In this document: piece after piece, positions 16,881 to 25,141 of the stretch
Numbering within the stretch: the first letter of the stretch is position 1
Layout of the letters: every line of letters begins with the position of its first letter
Assembly (NCBI GenBank): GCA_040390855.1
Contig: JAZJXO010000019.1
Coordinates: 39,904 to 103,903 of the forward strand
DNA: 64,000 nt
Reading direction: 5' to 3'
DNA from: Parvibaculum sp040390855
Lineage (GTDB): Bacteria; Pseudomonadota; Alphaproteobacteria; Parvibaculales; Parvibaculaceae
Program-made: the position numbers and the translations under genes
Notes under the pieces: model-generated
The model's database searches: none
Seen by the model: the letters and a program-made list of their open reading frames with translations, nothing else
Told to the model about the DNA's origin: nothing

Positions 16881-18051
16881 TCCCCTGAAACCCCTGTTGC
16901 GTGATGACCGTAAGCTGAAGCGCGCTGGTGTCATCGCTATCGCAGTGGCCGTCGTCGTCGTTGGTCTGGGTGTGACGACACGGTTGCTGGCCAAGCAGGA
17001 TTTGAAGAACTGGACAGCCGAGCAGGCCATGCCGACCGTTGCCGTGCTTCATCCCTCCGGTGAAGGTGATGCGCGAACACTCTTGTTGCCGGGGTCGATC
17101 GAGGCTTGGTCACAGGCACCCGTATACGCACGTACCAATGGCTACCTGAAAAACTGGTATGCCGATATTGGTACCGAGGTGAAGGCAGGTCAGCTTCTTG
17201 CCGAAATTGACACGCCAGATGTTGACCAGCAGGTCGCAGCGGCAAATGCCAATCTGATCACCGCCAAGGCGCAGCGCGCATTGGCTGAAACCACGGCAAA
17301 GCGCTGGAACAAGCTTGTTGAGAAAGAAGCGGTCTCGCAACAGGCCGCCGATCAGAAGCAGAGCGATTATGCTGTCCATCGGGCTATGGAAAGCGCCTCG
17401 CAGGCCGAGGTGGACGGTCTGCGGACCTTGCAGGATTTCCGCCGTATCGTAGCACCCTTCGACGGTATTGTGACCAGTCGCGCAACGGATATTGGTGCGC
17501 TGATCGTGGCCGGCAATGGGGCCGCACGGCCGCTCTTCACCGTCGCGGACACGAAGAAGATGCGCGTCTATGTGCAGGTGCCGCAGAATTATAGCGCCGC
17601 TATTGTGCCGGGCATGGAAGCGAAACTCTCGGTACCGGAATTTCCCGACCGGACTTTTGACGCAAAGCTCATCGGCACTGCCGGTGCGCTCAGCGCGACA
17701 TCGGGCTCCATGCTCGTCCAGTTCGAAGCAGACAATGGACAGGGACTGCTGAAGCCAGGTGCCTTTGTGCAAGTCTCGATCATTCTTCCGGCGGCCCAAG
17801 CCTCTGTGCGTGTGCCTGCGAGTGCGCTTCTGTTCCGCAGTGAGGGCACGGCGGTCGCCATCATCGGCCCTGATCACCGCGTCACGATCAGGCCCATCAC
17901 CATCGCGCAGGATTTCGGTGCGCAGGTTAGCGTTGCCTCCGGTCTGACGGTAAGCGATCTTGTGGTGGACAGCCCGCCGGATTCATTGTCGACAGGCGAC
18001 GAAGTCCGTCTGCTCGACAAAACAGCGCAAGACAAGGATGGACATGTCTAG
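16873..18051 (+). CDS. RND efflux periplasmic adaptor (membrane fusion protein)
   Basis: A 392-residue adaptor with one N-terminal membrane anchor (residues about 17-40, AGVIAIAVAVVVVGLGVTT), a split lipoyl domain (YARTNGYLKNWYADIGTEVKAGQ and RIVAPFDGIVTSRATDIG), a coiled-coil hairpin between them (about 115-175), and beta-barrel and membrane-proximal domains. It overlaps the permease stop, so the two are co-translated. It would link the permease to an outer-membrane channel encoded elsewhere. Confidence 0.92.
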   Translation: MPDPLKPLLRDDRKLKRAGVIAIAVAVVVVGLGVTTRLLAKQDLKNWTAEQAMPTVAVLHPSGEGDARTLLLPGSIEAWSQAPVYARTNGYLKNWYADIGTEVKAGQLLAEIDTPDVDQQVAAANANLITAKAQRALAETTAKRWNKLVEKEAVSQQAADQKQSDYAVHRAMESASQAEVDGLRTLQDFRRIVAPFDGIVTSRATDIGALIVAGNGAARPLFTVADTKKMRVYVQVPQNYSAAIVPGMEAKLSVPEFPDRTFDAKLIGTAGALSATSGSMLVQFEADNGQGLLKPGAFVQVSIILPAAQASVRVPASALLFRSEGTAVAIIGPDHRVTIRPITIAQDFGAQVSVASGLTVSDLVVDSPPDSLSTGDEVRLLDKTAQDKDGHV

Positions 18052-18144
18052 GCCTTGATGCCCTTTTATTTGATTGCGGCATTTCTAGACCCATGTTGAA
18101 GCGGCGTTCTCAAGCGCGTCAGTTGTCGCGCATCTTCTGTCGCT

Positions 18145-18792
18145 CTATAACGGATTGCTTGTAAATTTCCCGCGCAAAATCTGAAGCGCTTCCAGTGGAT
18201 GCGCCGCACCGATCACGCGGAAATTGTCGCCAGCAAGAGCCAGCGCCGCTGCCCGTTCATCCGGTCCCTCGCTCGTCGCTACGTGAATGCCGCCAGCAAG
18301 GCTCGCGTTGCGTGCCGCTTTCATATCGTTTGCGCGGTCGCCGATCATCCAGCTTTTCCGTCCGTCGCTGGCCGTCATTGCGCCGCCGAGTTCGAGCATG
18401 GCCGCACCGGGCTTGCGCCAACGCGCCTGCGCCGGTCCATAGCCACGCGTAAACTCTTCATGGAAAGGACAGGCAATCGTCAGATCAATGCTCACGCCTG
18501 CTGCGTGCAACTGCTGCGTCATTTCCCTGTGCACCGCTTCGAACGCAAGCCAGTCAAACATTCCACGTGCTATGCCCGATTGGTTCGTGACGATGACAGT
18601 CGCAAGTCCTGTTTCATGCGCCCAGCCGAGTAATTCGACAATGCCGTTTTCCAGTACCACGTCTTCAATGCGCGAGATGTAATTTGTCTCGCGGATAACA
18701 ACACCGTCGCGATCAAGAAACAGCGCCGCACCACTGACGCTTTGGCGCGGCGTATCTGTCGAAATCCAGATGCGGTTTTCAAGCAGCATCAT
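18145..18792 (-). CDS. HAD-family phosphatase, GmhB/HisB-N-like
   Basis: A 215-residue HAD phosphatase with all four motifs: LFLDRDGVV (nucleophile and acid/base Asp), VTNQSG, the Lys in RKPG, and GDRANDMKAA. This is the D-glycero-D-manno-heptose-1,7-bisphosphate 7-phosphatase/histidinol-phosphatase subfamily. The zinc loop of GmhB is incomplete: the first half (ACPFH) is present, but the second CxC before RKPG is replaced (AQARWRKPG). The start overlaps the stop of the GmhA-like gene upstream by 1 bp. Role in heptose or related sugar-phosphate synthesis is inferred from this pair. Confidence 0.82.
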   Translation of the reverse strand: MMLLENRIWISTDTPRQSVSGAALFLDRDGVVIRETNYISRIEDVVLENGIVELLGWAHETGLATVIVTNQSGIARGMFDWLAFEAVHREMTQQLHAAGVSIDLTIACPFHEEFTRGYGPAQARWRKPGAAMLELGGAMTASDGRKSWMIGDRANDMKAARNASLAGGIHVATSEGPDERAAALALAGDNFRVIGAAHPLEALQILRGKFTSNPL

Positions 18793-19355
18793 CAGACGAG
18801 TCCGAGACGCTTCTCCAGCGTTTCACAAAGAAGATGGCCAAGCGTGATGTGCATCTCCTGAATGCGTGCAGTGGTGGTCGAAGGTACATTGATGAGATGA
18901 TCGGCAAGCGGTGTCATCAGCGCGCCGTTGTCGCCGGTGAAAGCGGCCGTGACGATGCCCATGCTTCGCGCGGCTTCGAGCGCCAGAACCACATTGCGGC
19001 TCTTGCCTGATGTTGAGATGCCGATAGCGACATCGCCCTTGCGGCCCAGCGCCTGCACCTGTCTTGAAAAGACATGTTCATAACCCATGTCGTTCGCCGC
19101 TGCCGTCAGCACGGATGTGTCGGTCGTGAGCGCCAGCGCCGCGATAGGCGCACGGTCACCGACATAGCGCACCGAAAGTTCGGTCGCGATATGTTGTGCG
19201 TCGGCAGCACTGCCGCCATTGCCGAAAAACATGATCTTGCCGCCGGCCCTCACCGCTTCGGCGCAAGCCTCGACCAGATGATTGAGCGGCAGTTCAAGCC
19301 TTCTGGCCGTCTCGCTCGCCACCTGAATATGCTCGTGGAAAACCTTTTGGAACAT
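18792..19355 (-). CDS. gmhA: Phosphoheptose isomerase-like SIS-domain protein
   Basis: A 187-residue sugar isomerase (SIS) protein closely fitting GmhA/DiaA: MFFGNGGSAADAQHIATELSVRY, TTDTSVLTAAANDMGYEHVFSRQ, GISTSGKSRNVVLAL, and the C-terminal HITLGHLLCETLE. GmhA makes D-glycero-D-manno-heptose 7-phosphate from sedoheptulose 7-phosphate, the first step to LPS core or S-layer heptose. ATG at 19355 was chosen because homology begins at FQKVFHEHIQVASETARRLE; upstream in-frame starts extend into unrelated sequence. It overlaps the phosphatase gene, forming a two-gene sugar-phosphate unit. Confidence 0.85.
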   Translation of the reverse strand: MFQKVFHEHIQVASETARRLELPLNHLVEACAEAVRAGGKIMFFGNGGSAADAQHIATELSVRYVGDRAPIAALALTTDTSVLTAAANDMGYEHVFSRQVQALGRKGDVAIGISTSGKSRNVVLALEAARSMGIVTAAFTGDNGALMTPLADHLINVPSTTTARIQEMHITLGHLLCETLEKRLGLV

Positions 19356-19422
19356 CGCTTGAATCCTGCTGCAACCGGTGGCCATTAGACCACGCCGCAC
19401 AGCCCGCCGAAAGCCTGTCCCG

Positions 19423-19557
19423 TCAGCCATTTGCCCGCATGTCCTGCACCTGCAGCCCATAAAGCGTCTTATAAGTGTCGGCAAGCACCATCAATTTGGC
19501 ATGTGTGCCGATCTCGCGCATCTCACCCTGCGTCAAAACGACAATGCGATGCGCAAT
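19423..19557 (-). pseudogene. Remnant of the 3' end of an ABC exporter gene (MsbA-type)
   Basis: Read on the minus strand, 19557-19423 encodes IAHRIVVLTQGEMREIGTHA followed by KLMVLADTYKTLYGLQ and a stop. This is the C-terminal tail of a type-I exporter ATPase domain, where the normal order is H-loop IAHRL..., about eight residues, then IVVLxxGxIxExGTHxELL...YxxLYxxQ. The residues between IAHR and IVVL are missing and an in-frame stop (TGA) precedes the fragment, so the rest of the gene has been deleted. It lies directly upstream of gmhA on the same strand, consistent with loss of a former lipid or LPS exporter gene. Confidence 0.75.
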
Positions 19558-19694
19558 TCAAACCGACCCCGTTGGGCAGGGAACCGCTTTCCTGATGCAG
19601 CCATAACGCAAACGCCATTAAAGCGTCACGGCCCCGTCACCGAACATCAATAATCCCGTGGACAAGACCCGTTAAACACATGAGAGGACGCCCC
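19558..19694. other. Upstream region of btaA
   Basis: 137 bp between the ABC-exporter remnant and the btaA start. It contains GAGAGG at 19682-19687, the ribosome-binding site that supports GTG at 19695. No riboswitch fold was recognised. Confidence 0.4.
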
Positions 19695-20963
19695 GTGAGC
19701 GAACAAGTCTCCGCCTTTGACACGACAGAATCCATTGGCGAAACGATTGCCGTCTCCGGCAATGCCCGTCTCAAGGCGGCCGTCCATCAGTATAAAGCTG
19801 CCTCCCGCGCCGGGCTTCTGGAACGTGCGTTCACGGCCGTGTTCTCCGGCCTCGTCTATCCCCAGATTTGGGAAGATCCGGTCATCGACCTTGAGGCCAT
19901 GGCGCTGACGCCAGAGTCCCATGTCGTTACTATCGCGTCCGGTGGCTGCAATGTGCTCTCTTATCTCGCCTCCGGTCCGGCCCGCATCACGGCGGTTGAT
20001 CTCAACAAGGCCCATGTCGCGCTGACAAAGCTCAAGCTCGCCGGTGCCGCGCATCTGCCCTCCCACAGCCATTTCTTCCGCTTCTTCGGCGAAGCCGACC
20101 AGCGCGCGAATACCGACGCTTATCACTATTTCCTGCGCGATAAGGTCGATGGGGTGACGCGCGCCTATTGGGAACAGCGCACACTGAGTCTGCGCCCGCG
20201 CATCTCGCTGTTTGCGCGTGGGTTCTATCGCCACGGCCTTCTGGGTTATTTCATCGGTTGGGCCCATCTTGCCGCCCGCCTCTACGGTGTTAGCTTCAAG
20301 CCGCTGCTGGCTTCAAAAACGCTTGCAGACCAGCGCCGCTTTTTCGATACGAAGCTCGCACCTTTGTTCGACCGCAAGATCGTGCGCAAAATCACCGGCA
20401 ATGAAGCCTCGCTCTATGGCCTCGGTATTCCGCCCTCGCAATATGAAAAGCTTTCCGGTGGCCGCCCCATGCATGAGGTCCTGCGCGAGCGTCTGGAACG
20501 TCTCGTTTGCGATTTCGACATTAAAGACAATTATTTTGCATGGCAGGCTTTTGGGCGACGCTATGCTCCCGATGCCAGTGCCTCGCTCCCACCATATCTT
20601 CAGCGCGAAAACTTCGCGCCTCTGCAAGCCAATGCCGACCGTGTTAACGTCCTCAATCTCGGCTTCACTGAATTTCTGCAAACACAGGATGCGGCAAGCT
20701 GCGACCGCTATGTGCTGCTCGACGCACAGGACTGGATGACGGATACACAACTGAACGATCTCTGGAGCGAAATCACGCGCACGGCACGTGCAGGTGCCCG
20801 CGTCATTTTCCGCACGGCGGCAGAGCCGAGCCTGCTTCCTGGTCGCGTTGTGCCGGACGTGCTGGCGCGATGGAATTATCACGCCGCCGAAAGCCTCGAC
20901 TGGACCGCGCGTGACCGCTCGTCGATCTATGGTGGCTTCCATCTCTATACATTCAAAGGCTGA
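19695..20963 (+). CDS. btaA: BtaA: S-adenosylmethionine:diacylglycerol 3-amino-3-carboxypropyl transferase (DUF3419)
   Basis: A 422-residue DUF3419 protein. Landmarks are LVYPQIWEDPVIDLEAM, the SAM-binding region VVTIASGGCNVLSYLASGP with ITAVDLNKAH, and the C-terminal FRTAAEPSLLP and WTARDRSSIYGGFHLYTF. BtaA transfers the aminocarboxypropyl group of SAM to diacylglycerol, giving diacylglyceryl homoserine, at the membrane. GTG at 19695 is preferred over ATG at 19680 because of the GAGAGG spacing. The methyltransferase btaB follows 4 bp downstream. In Rhodobacter and Sinorhizobium this pathway is induced by phosphate starvation; no Pho box was identified here. Confidence 0.92.
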   Translation: MSEQVSAFDTTESIGETIAVSGNARLKAAVHQYKAASRAGLLERAFTAVFSGLVYPQIWEDPVIDLEAMALTPESHVVTIASGGCNVLSYLASGPARITAVDLNKAHVALTKLKLAGAAHLPSHSHFFRFFGEADQRANTDAYHYFLRDKVDGVTRAYWEQRTLSLRPRISLFARGFYRHGLLGYFIGWAHLAARLYGVSFKPLLASKTLADQRRFFDTKLAPLFDRKIVRKITGNEASLYGLGIPPSQYEKLSGGRPMHEVLRERLERLVCDFDIKDNYFAWQAFGRRYAPDASASLPPYLQRENFAPLQANADRVNVLNLGFTEFLQTQDAASCDRYVLLDAQDWMTDTQLNDLWSEITRTARAGARVIFRTAAEPSLLPGRVVPDVLARWNYHAAESLDWTARDRSSIYGGFHLYTFKG

Positions 20964-20967
20964 GACC

Positions 20968-21621
20968 ATGAGCGACATTGCGCTTGATCATTCCGCCCTA
21001 ATGGACAAGGTCTATCGTCGCCAGCGTCACATCTATGACCTCACCCGTGCATGGTATCTGCTTGGCCGTGATCACATGCTTGCGGGTTTGAAACCGAATG
21101 ACGGAGCCGTACTCGAAGTCGGCTGCGGTACAGGCCGCAATCTCGTCAGCGCCGCGCACGCTTACCCTTTCGCACATATTTACGGCATGGACATTTCATC
21201 CGAAATGCTCGTCTCCGCCCATGCCGCTGTGCGCAAAGCAGGGCTTCACCAGCAGATCAGCATCGCGCAGGGTGACGCCGTCACTTTCGATCCGCAACAT
21301 GTTTTCAATAAACCAGACTTCGCGCGTATCTTCATGTCCTACACCTTGTCGATGATCCCCGACTGGCAGGGTACTCTCGAACGCGCCATGTCAAACCTCC
21401 GCCCCGAGGGCGAATTGCATATCGTGGATTTCGGTCAGTGCGAGCATCTGCCGGGCATTGTCCGTTTCGTACTGTTCAAATGGCTCGCTCTGTTCCATGT
21501 GAGCCCGCGCGAAAATCTGCCTCATGCGCTCGCAGCGCTTGCCAAGGAACACAAGGCATCGCTCACCTTCACGCCGCTCTATCGCGGCTACGCCTGGGGT
21601 GCCGTACTTCGTAAAAACTGA
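20968..21621 (+). CDS. btaB: BtaB: S-adenosylmethionine-dependent N-methyltransferase for betaine lipid
   Basis: A 217-residue class I methyltransferase with motif I VLEVGCGTGRNLV and the acidic loop IYGMDISSEML. Directly downstream of btaA it would methylate diacylglyceryl homoserine three times to the betaine lipid DGTS. The sequence begins MSDIALDHSALMDKVYRRQRHIYDLTRAWYLLGRD (shown here in part only as a landmark for the start), matching the usual BtaB N-terminus. It ends 1 bp before the stop of the convergent gmd-like gene. Confidence 0.9.
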   Translation: MSDIALDHSALMDKVYRRQRHIYDLTRAWYLLGRDHMLAGLKPNDGAVLEVGCGTGRNLVSAAHAYPFAHIYGMDISSEMLVSAHAAVRKAGLHQQISIAQGDAVTFDPQHVFNKPDFARIFMSYTLSMIPDWQGTLERAMSNLRPEGELHIVDFGQCEHLPGIVRFVLFKWLALFHVSPRENLPHALAALAKEHKASLTFTPLYRGYAWGAVLRKN

Positions 21622-21622
21622 A

Positions 21623-22612
21623 TTATTGCGCCGCGCGCAATTCGCTATTGCCTGCGCGACGCTCAAGCTCCGCATCCACCAGCTGGTTGACCAGTTGCGG
21701 CATACGAACATCCGCACTCCAGCTGAGTTTTGTCTTTGCTTTGGATGGATCTCCGACGCTCACGCGAATGTCGGTCGGGCGCATCAGGTCCGGCGAGGTC
21801 TCAACATGGTTTCTCCACTTGAGACCGACACAATCGAACACCGTTTCGACAAAACCGGTAAGCGTATTTGAGACACCTGTTGCCACAACATAATCGTCCG
21901 GTGCATCCTGCTTCAGCATCCGCGCCATCGCATCCACATAATCCGGTGCCCAGCCCCAGTCGCGCGATACGTCAAGATTGCCGAGTATGAGATTGTCCGC
22001 TTTCTTCTGCGCAATATCGACCGCACCGCGAACGATCTTCTGCGTGACGAAGCGCGAGGGTCTGAGAGGGCTCTCGTGATTGAAGAGAATGCCTGAGCAG
22101 GCGAATATGCCGTAGGACTCACGGTAATTCGCAACTGTCCAGAAAGCCGTCGATTTTGCTACCCCGTAGGGGCTGCGCGGTTGAAAGGGCATGGTCTCGT
22201 TCGCGGGATTTTCCGTGTTGCCGAACACTTCGCCCGACGTCGCATTGTAAAAACGCGCGGGGAGTTTCAGAAAGCGAATGCATTCAAGAATGTTGAGCGT
22301 GCCGAGAATAATCCCCTCGAATGTCTCAACGGGCTGAACAAACGAAAGTCCAACCGACGACTGACCTGCAAGATTGTAAATTTCCTGCGGTTTTACATCG
22401 TCGATCACTTGCAACACCGAACGAAAATCCAGAAGTGCCGCTGAGTGGATTGTCACATCGTCGAGAATCCCGACGCGGCGCAAGCCGCTCGTATTCGCCA
22501 TTTCCTTGTCGCGCGAGGTCCCGTGCACGTCATAGCCTTGTTCGTGCAGGAGTTTGGCTAGATAGACTCCGTCTTGTCCGCAAATGCCGAAGATCAGCGC
22601 GCGCTTTTTCAT
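21623..22612 (-). CDS. gmd: GDP-mannose 4,6-dehydratase-like NAD(P)-dependent sugar dehydratase
   Basis: A 329-residue extended SDR of the GDP-mannose dehydratase branch: LIFGICGQDGVYLAKLL (cofactor motif in the Gmd form GxxGQDG), IYNLAGQSSVGLSF, NATSGEVFGN, the catalytic SPYGVAKS (YxxxK), and the GDP-binding FNHESPLRP. It probably converts GDP-mannose to GDP-4-keto-6-deoxymannose, a precursor of fucose, rhamnose or perosamine for surface polysaccharide. The sequence is somewhat divergent from canonical Gmd, so RMD or a related sugar activity is possible. Confidence 0.82.
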   Translation of the reverse strand: MKKRALIFGICGQDGVYLAKLLHEQGYDVHGTSRDKEMANTSGLRRVGILDDVTIHSAALLDFRSVLQVIDDVKPQEIYNLAGQSSVGLSFVQPVETFEGIILGTLNILECIRFLKLPARFYNATSGEVFGNTENPANETMPFQPRSPYGVAKSTAFWTVANYRESYGIFACSGILFNHESPLRPSRFVTQKIVRGAVDIAQKKADNLILGNLDVSRDWGWAPDYVDAMARMLKQDAPDDYVVATGVSNTLTGFVETVFDCVGLKWRNHVETSPDLMRPTDIRVSVGDPSKAKTKLSWSADVRMPQLVNQLVDAELERRAGNSELRAAQ

Positions 22613-22616
22613 CGTG

Positions 22617-23840
22617 TTACGCCTTTGCCGTCATGCGGTCGAGATTGGGCAGAAACAGCGCGACAATGCCGATAGCGGGCAGGAAGGCGCAGACGTTATA
22701 AACGAAGCCGATGCTCGTGTGGTCGGCGAGTATGCCGAGCGAAGCAGCGCCGATGCCGCCCATGCCAAAGGCGAAGCCGAAGAACAATCCCGCCACCGTG
22801 CCGACGCGACCGGGCATCAGGTCCTGCGCATAGACAAGAATCGCCGAAAAGGCCGAGGCGATGATGAGCCCGATTGGAACGGTGAGCACACCCGTCCAAA
22901 AGAGATTGGCATGTGGCAGAATGAACGTAAACGGCAGCACGCCGAGAATAGAGCCCCAGATGACTTTGCGTCGACCGATACGATCGCCCACAGGTCCGCC
23001 GATCAGCGTGCCGGCAGCAGTCGCAAATAGATAGACGAAGAGCATGATCTGTGATTGCTGAACCGAGACATGAAACTTGTCGATCAGATAAAACGTGTAA
23101 TAGCTCGACAGGCTCGCCTGATAGAAAAACTTTGAAAAGATCAGCAGCATCAGCATTCCAACGACAATCGCAACGCGACCGTTTGACAACCCGTGATCAT
23201 GCAGAACCACAGCAGGCTTCTTCAACGCTGCGGCCATTTGGCTCTTGTACCAGCCACCGACTTTGAAGAGCAGAACGATTGCCAGCGCCGCCACAAGCGA
23301 AAACCAGGCAACGCTCGCCTGTCCACGCTGAATGACAATAAGCGCGGCAAGCAGCGGCCCTATGGCCGAGCCCGTGTTGCCGCCCACCTGAAAGATTGAC
23401 TGCGCGAGCCCGTGTTGCCCGCCGGACGCGAGCCGCGCAATGCGCGAGCTTTCGGGATGAAACACAGACGAGCCCGTGCCGATGAGCATGGCGGCAATAA
23501 GGATCGTCGTGAAACTTCCCGCAACCGAGAGCAACAGCAAGCCCATCAGCGAGAAGCCCATACCAACGGTGAGCGAATAGGGTCGCGATTTTTTGTCGGT
23601 CGCATAGCCGATCAGCGGTTGCAGCAGAGAGGCCGTGACCTGAAAAGCAAAAGTGATGAAACCGATCTGCGTGAATGAGAGAGCGAAGCTCGCCTTCAGC
23701 AGCGGATAGATCGCAGGCAGCAGCGACTGGATCATGTCATTGAGCAAATGGCAGAAACTCAAACCGAGTAGTACAATGAAAGCGGTACTCGCGCCATCAT
23801 TGTCGGTCTTGATCTTCGTTCCCAGTGTCGCTTCGCTCAT
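22617..23840 (-). CDS. MFS transporter, fosmidomycin-resistance (Fsr)-like
   Basis: A 407-residue major facilitator with 12 predicted helices. The N-terminal region CHLLNDMIQSLLPAIYPLLK and the loop QPLIGYATDKKSRPYSL resemble the Fsr exporter family. ATG at 23840 is taken from the conserved start of the hydrophobic region. It lies 10 bp after the glutaryl-CoA dehydrogenase stop and so may be co-transcribed; a substrate is not predictable from sequence. Confidence 0.82.
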   Translation of the reverse strand: MSEATLGTKIKTDNDGASTAFIVLLGLSFCHLLNDMIQSLLPAIYPLLKASFALSFTQIGFITFAFQVTASLLQPLIGYATDKKSRPYSLTVGMGFSLMGLLLLSVAGSFTTILIAAMLIGTGSSVFHPESSRIARLASGGQHGLAQSIFQVGGNTGSAIGPLLAALIVIQRGQASVAWFSLVAALAIVLLFKVGGWYKSQMAAALKKPAVVLHDHGLSNGRVAIVVGMLMLLIFSKFFYQASLSSYYTFYLIDKFHVSVQQSQIMLFVYLFATAAGTLIGGPVGDRIGRRKVIWGSILGVLPFTFILPHANLFWTGVLTVPIGLIIASAFSAILVYAQDLMPGRVGTVAGLFFGFAFGMGGIGAASLGILADHTSIGFVYNVCAFLPAIGIVALFLPNLDRMTAKA

Positions 23841-23850
23841 AACATTTGCC

Positions 23851-25068
23851 TCAAGAGAAAGCCGCAATCCCCGTGATCTCGCGGCCGAGGATCAGCGCAT
23901 GAACGTCATGCGTGCCTTCATAAGTATTCACCGCTTCAAGATTCATCACATGGCGGATGACGTGATACTCGTCCGACACGCCGTTGCCGCCATGCATATC
24001 GCGGGCAACGCGGGCAATATCAAGCGCCTTGCCGCAATTATTGCGCTTCATCAGCGAGATCGCGGCAGGTGCCGCTTTGCCCTCGTCAAACATGCGGCCA
24101 AGCTGCAAGCAGCCCTGAAGGCCGAGTGTGATTTCCGTTTGCATGTCGGCGAGCTTTTTCTGCACAAGCTGGTTTGCCGCCAGCGGGCGGCCGAATTGCT
24201 TGCGCTCCAGCGTATAAGTGCGCGCCGCGTGCCAGCAGAACTCAGCAGCGCCCATCGCGCCCCAGGCAATGCCATAGCGCGCGCGGTTGAGGCAGCCAAA
24301 AGGACCGGCAAGCCCGCGCACATTCGGTAGCAGGTTTTCATCCGGCACAAAGACGTCCTGCAAAACGATTTCGCCTGTGACAGATGCGCGAAGCGAGAAC
24401 TTGCCCTCGATCTTCGGTGTCGAGAAACCCTTGAACGCGCGCTCCACAATAAAACCACGGATCACATTGTCTTCCGTCTTCGCCCAGACAACAGCAAGGT
24501 CCGAAATCGGCGAATTGGTGATCCACATTTTTGCGCCGTTGAGAATGAAGCCGCCATCCACCTTCTTAGCGCGCGTCACCATCGATCCCGGATCGGAGCC
24601 GTGGTCGGGCTCGGTGAGACCGAAGCAACCGACCCATTCGCCGCTGGCCAGTTTCGGCAGATATTTTTCGCGCTGCGCTTCCGAGCCGTAAGTGTAAATC
24701 GGGTGCATGACGAGCGATGATTGCACACTCATCGCCGAGCGATATCCTGAGTCCACGCGTTCCACTTCGCGCGCGGCAAGACCATAGGAGACATAGTTCA
24801 ATCCGGCGCAGCCATATTTCTCCGGCAGCGTCGAGCCGAGCATCCCCTGTGCGCCCATTTCATTCATAATTTCGCGGTGGAAGATTTCGTTCCGGTTCGC
24901 TTCCTTGACGCGGCTCATCAGACGCTCATCGGCGAAAGCGCGGACGCTGTCGCGCACCAAGCGCTCGTCTTCGGTCAGTTGTTCGTCGAGCAGCAGCGGG
25001 TCTTCCCAGTTGAAAGGGGCAAGCGGCGGATTGGCTTTGCCATCAGGTTTTGTGGCGGTTTGAGACAT
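23851..25068 (-). CDS. gcdH: Glutaryl-CoA dehydrogenase (decarboxylating acyl-CoA dehydrogenase)
   Basis: A 405-residue acyl-CoA dehydrogenase that matches GcdH throughout: FNWEDPLLLDEQLTEDE at the N-terminus, FGLTEPDHGSDPGSMVTRA, KMWITNSPISDLAVVWAK, and the catalytic Glu in EAVNTYEGTHDVHALILG. GcdH oxidises and decarboxylates glutaryl-CoA to crotonyl-CoA in lysine, tryptophan and benzoyl-CoA-derived catabolism, passing electrons to ETF. ATG at 25068 is chosen (MSQTATKPDG). The LysR gene upstream at 25142 is a candidate regulator, as in GcdR/GcdH pairs of other proteobacteria. Confidence 0.9.
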   Translation of the reverse strand: MSQTATKPDGKANPPLAPFNWEDPLLLDEQLTEDERLVRDSVRAFADERLMSRVKEANRNEIFHREIMNEMGAQGMLGSTLPEKYGCAGLNYVSYGLAAREVERVDSGYRSAMSVQSSLVMHPIYTYGSEAQREKYLPKLASGEWVGCFGLTEPDHGSDPGSMVTRAKKVDGGFILNGAKMWITNSPISDLAVVWAKTEDNVIRGFIVERAFKGFSTPKIEGKFSLRASVTGEIVLQDVFVPDENLLPNVRGLAGPFGCLNRARYGIAWGAMGAAEFCWHAARTYTLERKQFGRPLAANQLVQKKLADMQTEITLGLQGCLQLGRMFDEGKAAPAAISLMKRNNCGKALDIARVARDMHGGNGVSDEYHVIRHVMNLEAVNTYEGTHDVHALILGREITGIAAFS

Positions 25069-25141
25069 CAACTTGACCTCGCGGAAACTGGAATTGCCGC
25101 TCATATAGCAGGGCAGGGGCATATTGGCGAGTATTCCGCCC

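Noticed and set aside
19558..19694. SAM-binding riboswitch upstream of btaA
   Set aside because: I looked for known SAM-II or SAM/SAH motif blocks because BtaA consumes SAM, but found none.
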